Shown here in pieces: positions 25,614-35,342 of a DNA stretch of 64,000 nucleotides. The notes below the pieces were generated by a model. It saw nothing but the letters and a program-made list of their open reading frames with translations, searched no databases and was not told where the DNA came from. Made by a program: the position numbers and the translations under genes. This stretch comes from ELB16-189 sp018266435 (GTDB lineage: Bacteria > Bacteroidota > Bacteroidia > Cytophagales > Cyclobacteriaceae). Positions within the stretch are counted from its first letter, which is position 1; each line of letters starts with the position of its first letter. The DNA lies in the NCBI GenBank assembly GCA_030123525.1, contig CP126125.1, positions 186,001 to 250,000 on the forward strand, read 5' to 3'.

Positions 25614-26060
25614 ATGTCAACTGTCAGAATCACCAAGATTTTTTCATTCGATATGGCTCACGCCCTGGAGGGCTACAACGGGTTGTGCAAAAATATTCAT
25701 GGTCACACTTACCACCTGCGCATCACTATATCAGGTACTGTGAGAAATGAAAAAGACCACCCAAACGATGGTATGGTCATGGATTTTGGAATTTTAAAAA
25801 AACTGGTTAAAAAAGAAATCCTTGAAAAATTTGATCATTCATTGGTTCTCAATAAATCCTCCCGGCTGCTGCATACGCTATCTATACAAACAAACGAGCG
25901 GCTGATCACCACACCGTTTCAACCCAGTTGCGAAAACTTATTACTGCATTTTGTTTCTCTATTAAAGCCGTTGCTTCCACAAGGAATGGTGTTGGTTGCT
26001 GCACGCCTGGACGAAACGCCTACATCGTATGCCGAGTGGCTTCTGTCAGATCAACCATAA
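25614..26060 (+). CDS. queD: 6-pyruvoyltetrahydropterin / 6-carboxytetrahydropterin synthase family protein
   Basis: A 148-residue T-fold enzyme. Zinc ligands are His16 (FDMAHAL), His29 and His31 (CKNIHGHTYHL); Cys25 is the catalytic Cys; DFGILKKLVKKEILEKFDHSLVLN supplies the catalytic Asp/His pair and ENLLLHFVSLL plus ARLDETPTSYAEW the C-terminal Glu. In most bacteria this makes 6-carboxytetrahydropterin for queuosine; tetrahydrobiopterin synthesis is an alternative. No other queuosine genes are adjacent. The 190 bp before it have no gene. Confidence 0.87.
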   Translation: MSTVRITKIFSFDMAHALEGYNGLCKNIHGHTYHLRITISGTVRNEKDHPNDGMVMDFGILKKLVKKEILEKFDHSLVLNKSSRLLHTLSIQTNERLITTPFQPSCENLLLHFVSLLKPLLPQGMVLVAARLDETPTSYAEWLLSDQP

Positions 26061-26112
26061 ATCCATTTGCCCGCCTGTGTACTTTTTCTCACGATTAGTT
26101 AGCCTTTTGTTC

Positions 26113-26481
26113 CTACAAACCCTGCAGTTGATTTTTAATTTGTTCAAATAACTGGTCAGCTTGCTCTTGGTCAAAATCCTCATGTAGTTTTTTCTTTACC
26201 CCTTGCCGGGAGAGTTCAAAGTGAATACCCGGTTTAAGGTTATGATTATCCAGGCAAGCTTTGGAGCAAGCGAGCGGACAACCGTCAATAACTACGATTG
26301 TGCGGCCTGATTGGGCTGTTCTTACCAATTTTTTTACGTTCCCTCCCACTCCAACAATACACGACATTTCTGCTGCCCCCGATCGGTCCAGTTTTACGGC
26401 AAGGTAATTTGCCATCTGTGCTGCGCTTGAGCACCCAGAGCATGAGTAAACAATCGGCCTATTCATTCTCTCGTTTTTCAT
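26113..26481 (-). CDS. Putative zinc-binding DGC-domain protein
   Basis: A 122-residue cysteine-rich protein. The cysteine pattern is VYSCSGCSSAAQMANYLAV at the start, SCIVGVGG near residue 40 and IDGCPLACSKACLDNH near residue 67: the DGC domain (named for Asp-Gly-Cys, here IDGC). Family members are predicted to bind zinc and are of unknown function. Start may be the ATG at 26466 (MNRPIVYSC) rather than 26481. An inverted repeat (26495-26518) lies just upstream. Confidence 0.82.
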   Translation of the reverse strand: MKNERMNRPIVYSCSGCSSAAQMANYLAVKLDRSGAAEMSCIVGVGGNVKKLVRTAQSGRTIVVIDGCPLACSKACLDNHNLKPGIHFELSRQGVKKKLHEDFDQEQADQLFEQIKNQLQGL

Positions 26482-26494
26482 GGTTATTAGTTAT

Positions 26495-26518
26495 ATAAAA
26501 GAGTATTTTATCTTTTAT
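26495..26518. repeat. Inverted repeat upstream of the DGC gene
   Basis: ATAAAAGA-8 nt-TCTTTTAT, perfect 8-bp arms, beginning 14 bp before the DGC start codon. It overlaps the place where the promoter should be, so it may be an operator; the AT-rich sequence lowers the weight. Confidence 0.35.
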
Positions 26519-26592
26519 ACGTGCACAAAGAACTGTACTTTTTGTTAATTGACAATGCCAGAAAATAAAATAGAAGGCCCGCTGTAGCAGAA

Positions 26593-26802
26593 TCACAATT
26601 TGGTCAGGGCAGATCCTTTATGGGCGGCAACATGGTCTGATTTATCGCTTTTAATTTCATACTGCGGATCATCTTCAGTGGCATGATGGGTGTAGCCTTT
26701 GTAGTTAAAATTCTTTGTATGCACCTTACTGATGATTCCCGAAACCTTTCCTGCTTCAGAACTCCAACAGACGTGATCACCTATCTTAAATTTCGTTTTC
26801 AC
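26593..26802 (-). CDS. DUF2945 / HVA1-type TUDOR-like small protein
   Basis: A 69-residue protein: KFKIGDHVCWSSEAGKVSGIISKVHTKNF followed by the family's YEIKSDKSDHVAAHKGSALTKL ending. This matches DUF2945 (hypervirulence-associated TUDOR-like domain). Function is unknown. It overlaps the DUF488 gene upstream by 4 bp (ATGA), so the two are co-translated. Confidence 0.82.
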   Translation of the reverse strand: MKTKFKIGDHVCWSSEAGKVSGIISKVHTKNFNYKGYTHHATEDDPQYEIKSDKSDHVAAHKGSALTKL

Positions 26803-27356
26803 AAAATACCTGGGCTAAATAAACTTTCATCAGAATAAAAAATACGGTCGCCCACTACCCGTGCCGGTGAAGTGTAGGGGTGCTCTTCAGCGTTGTTTTG
26901 AGCCATGATGTGCTGCACGTTCCAGCCTTTTGCTTTCAGGTAATCGGAAATCAACGACCGGTGGCAGCGCCACCACACGGCTTCGGAGCACATGTAGGCT
27001 GAGGGTTGGTTAGCGGCTATCTCTTGCAATGCGACAATGCCTGTTTCAAAATTTTGAGTTCCCATATAATCGGCATAGCCTCTGAAGGACTCATTGTGCC
27101 ATCGGTTGTTTATTGAATGCTTCTTTGCCTTTCTTCTGCCTCCTAAATCGCTCAGGTGGGTGTACATCATTCCACGGTCTCTTACAGTTGCTTGTAAATT
27201 TTCTTTATTAAACTGAGGAAATTTGCGCGAACCGGGAAAACTGCGGATGTCGATCAGGTGATGTATGTCAAATGATTGCAACAAGGCGATAAATTCTTCG
27301 ATGCTGCGGGTAGAGTGGCCAATGGTGTAAACGGTATGTTTTAGTGGTGTCTGCAT
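26799..27356 (-). CDS. DUF488 domain protein
   Basis: A 185-residue protein opening VYTIGHSTRSIEEFIALLQSFDIHHLIDIRSFPGSRKFPQFNKENL, the DUF488 signature, with later LCSEAVWWRCHRSLISDYLKAKGW-type residues (CSE...CHR) that form the conserved Cys/His site. No catalytic activity is established. It differs from the second DUF488 gene at 39.6 kb, which belongs to the short YeaO branch. Coupled to the DUF2945 gene. Confidence 0.87.
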   Translation of the reverse strand: MQTPLKHTVYTIGHSTRSIEEFIALLQSFDIHHLIDIRSFPGSRKFPQFNKENLQATVRDRGMMYTHLSDLGGRRKAKKHSINNRWHNESFRGYADYMGTQNFETGIVALQEIAANQPSAYMCSEAVWWRCHRSLISDYLKAKGWNVQHIMAQNNAEEHPYTSPARVVGDRIFYSDESLFSPGIL

Positions 27357-27394
27357 TGGGCGCTGGTGTTTTTATCTCTTGGCATTGACAAGCG

Positions 27395-28090
27395 TCATTG
27401 ACCAAATGCCCGAAGGTACTTATCAATATATGCTTGTTTTTCTCTCGATTTATATTGCTGGATAAACCGCGGATGTTCCAGTACAGTCAGTTTCTGAAAT
27501 AATTTTTTTTCAGTATTTAGCCGTTCGATAAAATCAGCATTTTTCTTTCCCCAAATAAACACCTCTGATGTATCCAGCCCCAGACTGATCTGTTTCTGCA
27601 AAGATTCTATCATAAACTCTTTTACATTTTCAAAAAGCAATTGATCATCGTAGTAATTGGCATTAAGCCACACCCCGCCTTTTGTTTTTTTTACAATAGC
27701 CAAAGGAAAAGCCGAGTTGATGTAAAATGTTTTATAAAAAGAATTAACTCCGCCAAAATGTTCAATCATATCGTACACAAAAACAGAAGACACTTCATGT
27801 GTGGCTACTGATTTCATTTCAATGTTGCATACACTTTGCAATCGTTTAGTATCAGTAAAAGGAATTCCGGTAACACCTGCCCCATGACGCCCGGGATTGA
27901 TGCCGAGGATGAATTTGCGTTTCTTGCTGTCGTTATAATATTTACTATAAAATTTTTTCATTACCTCCATCGTTTCGGGGTTATCTGAAAAAGGATTCAA
28001 CACCCGGAAATTAGCCGGTAACTTTCCGGAGTACGATAAGTTTTTATTAAATGCAATGACGTGATGGGCAACGGTCAGTTTTGGGCTCAT
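27395..28090 (-). CDS. SMUG2-type uracil-DNA glycosylase family protein (DUF4918)
   Basis: A 231-residue base-excision-repair enzyme. Motif 1 is LGINPGRHGAGVTGIPFTD (residues 62-80) with the Asn for water activation, and motif 2 is LEHPRF near residue 205, as in SMUG-family glycosylases; the middle contains the FYINSAFPLAI segment that contacts the base. It would remove uracil or related lesions from DNA. The promoter TATCTTTG lies 26 bp upstream. Confidence 0.8.
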   Translation of the reverse strand: MSPKLTVAHHVIAFNKNLSYSGKLPANFRVLNPFSDNPETMEVMKKFYSKYYNDSKKRKFILGINPGRHGAGVTGIPFTDTKRLQSVCNIEMKSVATHEVSSVFVYDMIEHFGGVNSFYKTFYINSAFPLAIVKKTKGGVWLNANYYDDQLLFENVKEFMIESLQKQISLGLDTSEVFIWGKKNADFIERLNTEKKLFQKLTVLEHPRFIQQYKSREKQAYIDKYLRAFGQ

Positions 28091-28115
28091 GCTGTAAAAG
28101 TGGGTGGCAATCTTA

Positions 28116-28123
28116 CAAAGATA
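28116..28123 (-). promoter_or_regulatory. Promoter -7 element for the SMUG2 gene
   Basis: TATCTTTG on the minus strand, exact to TAnnTTTG, giving a leader of about 20 nt before the ATG at 28090. The whole 28091-28274 gap looks regulatory rather than coding. Confidence 0.55.
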
Positions 28124-28274
28124 ATTGTCGCGTAACCAGCGAGGTTGCGTTTTTGTTTCCGTGAAAACGAGTTATACAAAATAATTGCTTCTTGTGCGCA
28201 AGGCATCGTATTTTGAGATAAGCTCTGACCGTTTTGCTCATTCAGGCAACTTAAGTCACAACCATCACTTTTCA

Positions 28275-31049
28275 TCAACCCTTTTTCAGGTAATCTCTCA
28301 GCACATACTGAAGAATACCCTGGTTCTTATAGTATTCTATTTCAATGGCAGAATCTAACCTGGCTTCTGCGTTGAAATTGGTTTCTTTGCCTGACGGGTG
28401 AACCGCCTTTACATTGAGCATTTTGTGTGGAGTCAGTTTATCGGCCAGCCCGTTGATAGCAAATGTTTCTGTTCCGTCTAAACCCAGTGAAGCGGCATTT
28501 TGTCCGTTGGTAAATACTAAGGGTGCTATACCCATGCCCACTAAGTTGCTTCGGTGAATTCGTTCATAGCTTTCGGCAATCACGGCTTTTACCCCGAGCA
28601 GAAATGTTCCTTTCGCTGCCCAGTCGCGCGATGAACCTGAGCCGTATTCCTTGCCTGCCAGAATGATCAAAGGTGTTTTGTCTTTTTGGTAGTGCATGGC
28701 CACCTCAAAAACGGTTTTCACTTCACCGGTGGGCAGGTAGCGGCTGAAGCCTCCTTCTTTATCGGCAATTTTATTTTTGATTCGTACGTTGGCAAAAGTT
28801 CCGCGCATCATCACTTCGTGGTTGCCTCTGCGTGAACCGTACGAGTTAAACTCATCTTTTACTATTCCTTTGTTGATAAGGTAAGTACCCGCGGCAGATG
28901 ATTCTTTAAATGATCCGGCAGGTGAGATATGATCAGTTGTAACGGAATCACCTAAATAGAGTAACACTTTTGCCCCGGCAATATCGGTAACCGCATCGGG
29001 TGTGGCATTTAGATTTTCGAAGAAGGGTGCTTCGCGGATGTAAGTGGAATTTTGATCCCATTCAAAATTCTGATCGAGTTTTACGTTTAGGTTTTGCCAA
29101 TCTGCAGAGCCATCAAAAATCACATCGTACACTTCCTCAAAGTCTCCTTGCTTCATACATTCGTTAATGGTTTTATGAATCTCCTCGCGTGTAGGCCAGA
29201 TGTCTTTTAAATATACCGGCTGGCCGTTGGGGTCATAATCAATCGGGTCATTGATTAAGTCAATATCTACTCTTCCTGCCAAGGCATAAGCTACAACCAG
29301 CATGGGTGACATGAGGAAATTCATTTTCACCTGTGGGTGCACACGGGCTTCAAAATTACGATTGCCCGAAAGAACGGAGGCTACCACTAATTCGCCTTTA
29401 TCAACTGCCGTGGCAATAGCCGGAGGCAGCGGGCCCGAGTTACCGATGCAAGACGTGCAACCGTACCCCACGGTATGAAAACGCAACGCTTCTAAATCAA
29501 CATTCAGCCCGGATCGTTCTAAATATTTTGTGACCACTTTTGAACCGGGCGCCAACGAAGTTTTAACCCACGACTTTGTACGCAGTCCCTTTTCCACTGC
29601 ATTTCTGGCGAGCAGACCTGCGCCCACCATTACTGCAGGGTTAGACGTATTTGTGCAACTGGTAATGGCTGCAATAACAATGCTTCCATCACTCACCACA
29701 AATTCTTTGTTGTGTTGTTTGATTCTGACTGAATGAAGTTTGTTATCGATCATTACTTGTGAGCGCGATTCTCCACTGATTGGAACTTTGCCAAATGTAA
29801 ACTCCGTTCCTGAGCCGCCTTCTTTCAACCAGGCCGATTCCATCCGGTCTTCTTTAACCTGGTACTCGCGGTTGAATTCGCTTTTCAAAATTTCGCCAAA
29901 TTTATTTCCTAAATTTTTCACTAAAATCTTATCCTGCGGGCGCTTCGGCCCCGAGACGGTAGGCTCCAGCGTTGACAAATCCAATTCAACAACGGTTGAA
30001 TAATTTATTTTTTCATTGCCTGTTCTCCAGAGAAGATTGTCTTTGCAATAGGTTTCTACAATTTTTATCTGCTCATCAGAGCGGTTAGTGGAGCGCATGT
30101 ATTCCAAGGTGCGGTTGTCAACCGGAAAATACGTAACCGTGCAACCAAACTCAGGCGACATGTTTCCGATGGTAGCACGGTCTGTTACTGATAAATGCTC
30201 CAGTCCATCACCAAATACTTCTACAAATTTTCCGACCACACCTGTTTTGCGTAACAAGTTGGCGATAGAAAGCACAATGTCAGTAGCGGTGCATTGGTTA
30301 GGGATGTTGCCGGTTAGCTTCAATCCTACTACTTGCGGGCAGGTGAAAAAAATAGGCTGGCCCAGCATGGCCGCTTCTGCTTCAATACCACCCACACCCC
30401 AGGCAATTACTCCAATGCCGTTGACCATGGGTGTGTGTGAATCCGTACCTACCAACGTATCAGGAAACAGCCACCCGTCTCGGGCAATCACTCCTTTCGA
30501 TAAATATTCCAAATTCACCTGATGGCAGATGCCCATTCCCGGAGGAACTACGGTAAAGTTTTTCAACCCTTTCTGTGCCCACTTTAATAATTCGTAACGC
30601 TCTTTGTTTCGATGAAATTCCAGTTCCACATTTTTGTCGTACGAATAATCGGTGCCGTAATAATCTACCTGCACAGAGTGGTCAATCACTAAGTCAACCG
30701 GAATAGCCGGGTTAATTTTCTGGCCATCTTTGCCATGACGAACATATTCGGCCCGCAGCGAAGCCATATCCACTACGGCCGGCACCCCGGTAAAGTCTTG
30801 CATGAGAATGCGCGCGGGCATGAACGGAATGTCTTTGTCGTTTTCTGCCGGTGTCCATTTCAATAACGTTTCTACGTGTTCATCGGTTATGCTGAACCCG
30901 TCATAGTTGCGCAATGTGTTTTCCAGCAAAATGCGTATGCTGAAAGGCAACTGTTCTACATTAACGCTAAGATTCTTTAGTGAACAGTACTGGTATTTTT
31001 TTCCGTTCACTGAAAGTTCTTTTACTGATTTAGCTTTGGGGTAGTTCAT
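28275..31049 (-). CDS. acnA: Aconitate hydratase
   Basis: A 924-residue cytosolic 4Fe-4S enzyme interconverting citrate and isocitrate in the TCA cycle. Cluster cysteines are in AAITSCTNTSNPAVMVGAGLLARNA (Cys near 454) and HTVGYGCTSCIGNSGPLPPA (Cys pair near 520). Further blocks are LVGTDSHTPMVNGIGVIAWGVGGIEAEAAMLGQP, LYLGDSVTTDHISPAGSF and AGKEYGSGSSRDWAAKGTFLLGVKAVIAESYERIHRSNLVGMGI, all typical of AcnA/IRP-type aconitase. Length matches the family. About 190 bp without a gene lie upstream. Confidence 0.96.
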   Translation of the reverse strand: MNYPKAKSVKELSVNGKKYQYCSLKNLSVNVEQLPFSIRILLENTLRNYDGFSITDEHVETLLKWTPAENDKDIPFMPARILMQDFTGVPAVVDMASLRAEYVRHGKDGQKINPAIPVDLVIDHSVQVDYYGTDYSYDKNVELEFHRNKERYELLKWAQKGLKNFTVVPPGMGICHQVNLEYLSKGVIARDGWLFPDTLVGTDSHTPMVNGIGVIAWGVGGIEAEAAMLGQPIFFTCPQVVGLKLTGNIPNQCTATDIVLSIANLLRKTGVVGKFVEVFGDGLEHLSVTDRATIGNMSPEFGCTVTYFPVDNRTLEYMRSTNRSDEQIKIVETYCKDNLLWRTGNEKINYSTVVELDLSTLEPTVSGPKRPQDKILVKNLGNKFGEILKSEFNREYQVKEDRMESAWLKEGGSGTEFTFGKVPISGESRSQVMIDNKLHSVRIKQHNKEFVVSDGSIVIAAITSCTNTSNPAVMVGAGLLARNAVEKGLRTKSWVKTSLAPGSKVVTKYLERSGLNVDLEALRFHTVGYGCTSCIGNSGPLPPAIATAVDKGELVVASVLSGNRNFEARVHPQVKMNFLMSPMLVVAYALAGRVDIDLINDPIDYDPNGQPVYLKDIWPTREEIHKTINECMKQGDFEEVYDVIFDGSADWQNLNVKLDQNFEWDQNSTYIREAPFFENLNATPDAVTDIAGAKVLLYLGDSVTTDHISPAGSFKESSAAGTYLINKGIVKDEFNSYGSRRGNHEVMMRGTFANVRIKNKIADKEGGFSRYLPTGEVKTVFEVAMHYQKDKTPLIILAGKEYGSGSSRDWAAKGTFLLGVKAVIAESYERIHRSNLVGMGIAPLVFTNGQNAASLGLDGTETFAINGLADKLTPHKMLNVKAVHPSGKETNFNAEARLDSAIEIEYYKNQGILQYVLRDYLKKG

Positions 31050-31237
31050 AGAGGATGGGGCTGATGTTTATTACCTACAAAATTGTCTTTTATAAAACCG
31101 TGCATGCTTAAACTTAGTTCACAGAACATAAATAAAAAAAGAGTTAAACATATATTAACAGATGCTATGCAAGAGGTTAAATTTTTATCTGATGTGCACG
31201 AAGCCTCTGTGGTTGATTCATTATAAAAAAGCTTACT

Positions 31238-33751
31238 TCAATTCATTGCCGGTTTCTTGTCGGTAAGTCGCTTTACAAGTTTAAACACTTCAAACCACAA
31301 AACCGAAACACATGCCGTTATCAGGGCTACTCCCAGTTCAGCCGTGCTGAGGGTAGTTACCCTGAAGAGGTGAGTAACTGAGGGTACATAAAGTATGGTT
31401 GCGAGTAACCCTAGTGTAATACTGGTAACCCCTGCTAACAGTGGGTTTTTATTTTTGAAGCTTTCAAAAATGCTATACCTAAAAGAACGATTGGTGAAAC
31501 TCAGTAAAATGTTGGCCAAGATCAACGTGCAAAATACCATGGCTCTTGTTTTTTCTTCGTTGCCATCGTGTTGCACAACCCACTGATAAACTATCAATAC
31601 GCCAACGGTAATTGCTATTCCCTGTGTGATGCTTATCCACAGTTCGCGCCAGCTTAAAAATGTATCCGTCATTATCCTTGGTTTCTGAAGCATCGTGTTT
31701 TTTTCCATGGGTTCGTTTTCATAAACGATGGAACACGTTGGCCCCATAATCAATTCTAAAAATATAACATGAACGGGCGAAAAAATTTCAGGATAAACCC
31801 AACCTAAAAACAAGGGAAGCGAAACCGTAAGGATAATCGGAATATGAATGGAGATAATGTATTGAATAGCTTTTTTTATGTTAGAATAAATTCTGCGGCC
31901 GGCTGCTATTCCGGTAATGAGTTTGTCTAAATCATCGTTGACAATAACCAGAGAAGCTGCAGCCTTGGCTATTTCAGTTCCTTTACTGCCCATGGCTACG
32001 CCAATGTGAGCCGCTTTCAATGCGGGGGCATCGTTTACACCATCTCCCAGCATGGCTACTACTTCACCCGATTTTTTTAAAGCATTCACTATAGCCAACT
32101 TGGCTTCTGGAAACATCCGGGTAAACAACGTTGTTTTGTGGGCCAATTCGGTTAACTCTTCTTCAGAGTATTGTGCAATCTCGTTTCCATTTACGGTGTG
32201 GGTGGTATTGATAATGCCTGCCTGAGCAGCAATGGATTGGGTGGTGTCGGCATTATCACCTGTGATTACTTTTACCTTTATGCGCGCATCATAAGTTTTT
32301 CGAAAGACTTCTTGTATTCCTTTTTTGGGCGGATCGTAAAATATCGTCAGTCCTAAAAATTGAAATGTAAATTTTTGTTGTGCAGCCGGAAAGTCAGGAC
32401 CTTGAAAAGAAGATTTGGCTACTCCCAATACCCGGTAACCTTGCTTACCCGCCAGGCTTACCTGTTGGCGCACGTTTTCTTTTTCTGCAGAAGATAGTTG
32501 ACACACTGCCAAGATGGCTTCGGGCGCGCCCTTGGCTGCTATGATCCGTTCGTGGTTGCGGTTTTCAAAAAGATGTGTCATCATGGGAGGTTTTCCTTCT
32601 AACGGGTATTCATGAACCATTTGAAAATTCTTGCGCTGGTCTTCCTTTTGCGTTTGTGCGTATACCTGGTGTAATGTTTTTTCCATCGGGTCAAAGGGCA
32701 CCGGCTCGCTGCTCCACATGGCGTAAGTAATCAGTTCAGCTAAATTCTTGTCACTGAATTTACGTTCGTCATACGTTTGATCGGTTTTATGATCATACAA
32801 AAGTTTCAGGCGCATGGAGTTTTCTGTGATGGTTCCTGTTTTATCAGTACAGATAACCGTTGTGCTGCCCAATGTTTCTACAATGCCCGAGTGTTTGATG
32901 ATGATTCCTTCGCGCATCAGCTTCCACGCACCCAAAGCCATAAACGTAGTAAAGGCTACCGGAATTTCTTCGGGCAAAACAGACATGGCCAGGGTCAATC
33001 CATTAAGCAGACTTTCTACTGCATTGTGTGTTTGTATGTACCTGTACCCACAAACCATCATAAAAACAATAAGCCCCATTATGGCCATGGTCTTCACAAA
33101 TTTTCCAATCTGAATTTGCAGAGGAGAGCTTGGCTGTTTAATGTGTTGAATGGACTCAGCGATTTTTCCGATGCGGGTCTCCTTTCCTATTTTTTCTACT
33201 TCAAAGACCGCCAGGCCCGAAATAGAAACCGTGCCACTGTAAACGCGGTTATCGTCTGAATCGCTGCTTTTAAAAATCGAAAAGCTTTCGCCCGTAAGCG
33301 AAGCCTCGTTTACCGAATAATCGTTGCTGTATACAACGCGACCATCGGCATTGATGATTTTCCCCTCTTCTGTAAGACACAAATCACCCACGGCAATTTC
33401 GCGTGTAGGCACCTGCATCACCTTGGCCTCGCGTATAACCGTGCTTAATGGTTCATTTAGTTTTTCCAGCTCTTCCAATGCTTTTTTGCTTCGGTTATCC
33501 TGATGAAATGAAATAGCCGAAACCAAAATAATTGAGGTTAACATAAAAGCAGCATCGGCATAATCGCCCACCAGCAGGTAAATAACCGATATGGCGATAA
33601 GCAAAATCAACATTGGTTCTTTCAAAATGTCCAACAGCAGTTCATACGCTTTATTTTTTTTCTCTTTATCAACCTGATTATATCCGTATTTTTTGCGAGA
33701 GGCTTTTAACTCAGTTTCTGTAAGACCTTTGAGGTGAGCAGGGATATTCAT
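31238..33751 (-). CDS. Cation-transporting P-type ATPase (P2, calcium-type)
   Basis: An 837-residue membrane pump. Actuator TGES is at 153-156, phosphorylation site ICTDKTGTITEN has Asp303, and the hinge is MLGDGVNDAPALKAAHIGVAMG. Ion-site helix 4 reads SVLPEEIPVAF (residues about 257-267) like the PEGLP of Ca2+ and Mn2+ ATPases, with EEI in place of EGL. The N-terminal cation ATPase domain (GLTETELKASRKKYGYN) and ten hydrophobic segments fit the P2A group. Calcium or manganese export is likely; the PEEIP variant makes exact ion choice uncertain. The 190 bp on either side have no gene. Confidence 0.88.
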   Translation of the reverse strand: MNIPAHLKGLTETELKASRKKYGYNQVDKEKKNKAYELLLDILKEPMLILLIAISVIYLLVGDYADAAFMLTSIILVSAISFHQDNRSKKALEELEKLNEPLSTVIREAKVMQVPTREIAVGDLCLTEEGKIINADGRVVYSNDYSVNEASLTGESFSIFKSSDSDDNRVYSGTVSISGLAVFEVEKIGKETRIGKIAESIQHIKQPSSPLQIQIGKFVKTMAIMGLIVFMMVCGYRYIQTHNAVESLLNGLTLAMSVLPEEIPVAFTTFMALGAWKLMREGIIIKHSGIVETLGSTTVICTDKTGTITENSMRLKLLYDHKTDQTYDERKFSDKNLAELITYAMWSSEPVPFDPMEKTLHQVYAQTQKEDQRKNFQMVHEYPLEGKPPMMTHLFENRNHERIIAAKGAPEAILAVCQLSSAEKENVRQQVSLAGKQGYRVLGVAKSSFQGPDFPAAQQKFTFQFLGLTIFYDPPKKGIQEVFRKTYDARIKVKVITGDNADTTQSIAAQAGIINTTHTVNGNEIAQYSEEELTELAHKTTLFTRMFPEAKLAIVNALKKSGEVVAMLGDGVNDAPALKAAHIGVAMGSKGTEIAKAAASLVIVNDDLDKLITGIAAGRRIYSNIKKAIQYIISIHIPIILTVSLPLFLGWVYPEIFSPVHVIFLELIMGPTCSIVYENEPMEKNTMLQKPRIMTDTFLSWRELWISITQGIAITVGVLIVYQWVVQHDGNEEKTRAMVFCTLILANILLSFTNRSFRYSIFESFKNKNPLLAGVTSITLGLLATILYVPSVTHLFRVTTLSTAELGVALITACVSVLWFEVFKLVKRLTDKKPAMN

Positions 33752-33943
33752 GGAGTGAATTTATCTACGGTTTAAGGTATTGATTATTTTTATAACTGAA
33801 TCCTGAGGTTATAAAATTTAATCTTCGCGGGCACTCTTATTTGTAATTTATTGTTGCATCAAATGAATTTGAGCATATCTTCATTCATTCGCTGAAAAAA
33901 GCCACATGACTTACCCGGATGTTATTCATTAAAAATACATTTT

Positions 33944-35281
33944 ATGGCCTTTACTGACTTGCACCAATGGATTAGCGAGTACCCACTTCTGGAAAAAATT
34001 ATTAAACTGAAGCCGGTAACGTGGATCAACCCCTCACGCAAAAGAATGACTGAAATCACTTCCCTGCCCGTTAATCAACACGATATGCAGGAAGCTGAAT
34101 TGCTCTGGCAAAGGTTTGCCCCTTACCTCGCTAAAGCATTTCCAGAATTAAAAGAAACAAAAGGAGTCATAGAATCACCGCTCAGGGAAATTGCTAACCT
34201 GAAGAAAATATTTTCCGGAGATCCTGCGTTTCAGATGGATGGGGATTTTTTTTTGAAATGCGACAGCGAACTACCGGTGGCCGGATCGATCAAAGCAAGA
34301 GGAGGAATTTTTGAAGTGCTGCACTATGCCGAAGAACTAGCCACTCAAAATGGCCTCCTGAGCGGTGTGGAAAACTATGAAATATTTGACAGCGAAAAAT
34401 TCAAACAATTTTTTCAACAGTACTCCATCGGAGTAGGATCAACAGGAAACCTGGGGCTAAGCATCGGCATCATCAGTGCCAAGTTGGGCTTCAACGTTTC
34501 GGTATATATGTCTGCCGATGCAAAAGAATGGAAAAAAAAATTGTTGCGCTCAAAAGGAGCAAACGTACTTGAGTTTGCGGGCGATTTTGGTGAAGCCATT
34601 ACCGAGGGTAGGCGCGCTACCCACGCTGACCCTAAAGGGTATTTTGTCGATGATGAAAATTCAAAATACCTGTTTCTCGGGTATAGCGTAGCAGCCACTC
34701 GTTTAAAACAGCAACTGGACGAACAGAGCATCCGGGTAGATGAGCAGCATCCGCTGTTTGTGTATTCGCCTTGTGGTGTGGGCGGATCGCCCGGAGGTGT
34801 GGCATTTGGTTTGCGACAAGTGTTTGGCGATTGTGTCCATTGTTTTTTTGTAGAGCCCACACATTCGCCCGGTGTGTTGATCGGATTGCTCACCGGTAAA
34901 ATGGAAAAAGTAAGCGTACATGATTTTGGAATTGACAACCGCACCGAAGCCGATGGCCTGGCCGTAGGAAGACCCTCTGCATTTGCCACGTCCATCAGCA
35001 AGTGGCTCATCAGCGGGGTTTACACCATTGAGGATGATGACTTGTTCCGGCTATTATACTTACTCGCAAAAAGTGAGAATATTTTTATTGAGCCCTCGGC
35101 CACGGCCGGGCTGGCCGGGCCTCATGCAATTGCGGCCACAGATTATATTGCCCAACATCGTATTAACCCTTCGCAAATTACCCACATTGCCTGGGCTACC
35201 GGTGGCGCTTTCGTTCCTACCGAAGAAAGAGATGATTTTTATCAGAAAGGAAAAGCACTGTACGCCCCTACACTAAAATAA
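33944..35281 (+). CDS. dsdA: D-serine ammonia-lyase (D-serine dehydratase)
   Basis: A 445-residue PLP enzyme converting D-serine to pyruvate and ammonia. PLP Lys is Lys117 in LPVAGSIKARGGIFEVL; the phosphate loop GVGSTGNLGLSIGI is at 163-176; GVGGSPGGVAFGLRQVFG and ATGGAFVPTEERDDFYQKG are further family blocks. Length fits DsdA. No DsdC-type LysR regulator or D-serine permease is adjacent, so regulation differs from enterobacteria. The spacing to the next gene holds the NsrR-like operator, which therefore belongs to the regulator. Confidence 0.93.
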   Translation: MAFTDLHQWISEYPLLEKIIKLKPVTWINPSRKRMTEITSLPVNQHDMQEAELLWQRFAPYLAKAFPELKETKGVIESPLREIANLKKIFSGDPAFQMDGDFFLKCDSELPVAGSIKARGGIFEVLHYAEELATQNGLLSGVENYEIFDSEKFKQFFQQYSIGVGSTGNLGLSIGIISAKLGFNVSVYMSADAKEWKKKLLRSKGANVLEFAGDFGEAITEGRRATHADPKGYFVDDENSKYLFLGYSVAATRLKQQLDEQSIRVDEQHPLFVYSPCGVGGSPGGVAFGLRQVFGDCVHCFFVEPTHSPGVLIGLLTGKMEKVSVHDFGIDNRTEADGLAVGRPSAFATSISKWLISGVYTIEDDDLFRLLYLLAKSENIFIEPSATAGLAGPHAIAATDYIAQHRINPSQITHIAWATGGAFVPTEERDDFYQKGKALYAPTLK

Positions 35282-35316
35282 TAACCGATGACTGAAAAGT
35301 TATGGATGTCATGAAA

Positions 35317-35342
35317 CATTTACGACAAATTTGTCGTAAATG
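35317..35342. promoter_or_regulatory. Perfect 26-bp palindrome, probable NsrR/Rrf2 operator
   Basis: The half-site CATTTACGACAAA is followed by its exact reverse complement with no spacer. It starts 36 bp after the dsdA stop and covers the -33 TTG of the promoter of the Rrf2 regulator, so binding would block RNA polymerase. Size and position suit a dimeric Rrf2 repressor controlling its own gene. Confidence 0.75.

Noticed and set aside
28087..28278. A 63-codon minus-strand frame overlapping acnA's stop and the SMUG2 start by four bases each
   Set aside because: The overlaps look like coupling, but the frame contains an exact TATCTTTG promoter box for the SMUG2 gene and its product has no plausible fold or composition.
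31238..33751. Assigning the P-type ATPase firmly to calcium
   Set aside because: The helix-4 motif is PEEIP rather than PEGLP or PEGIP, so calcium, manganese or another cation all remain possible.
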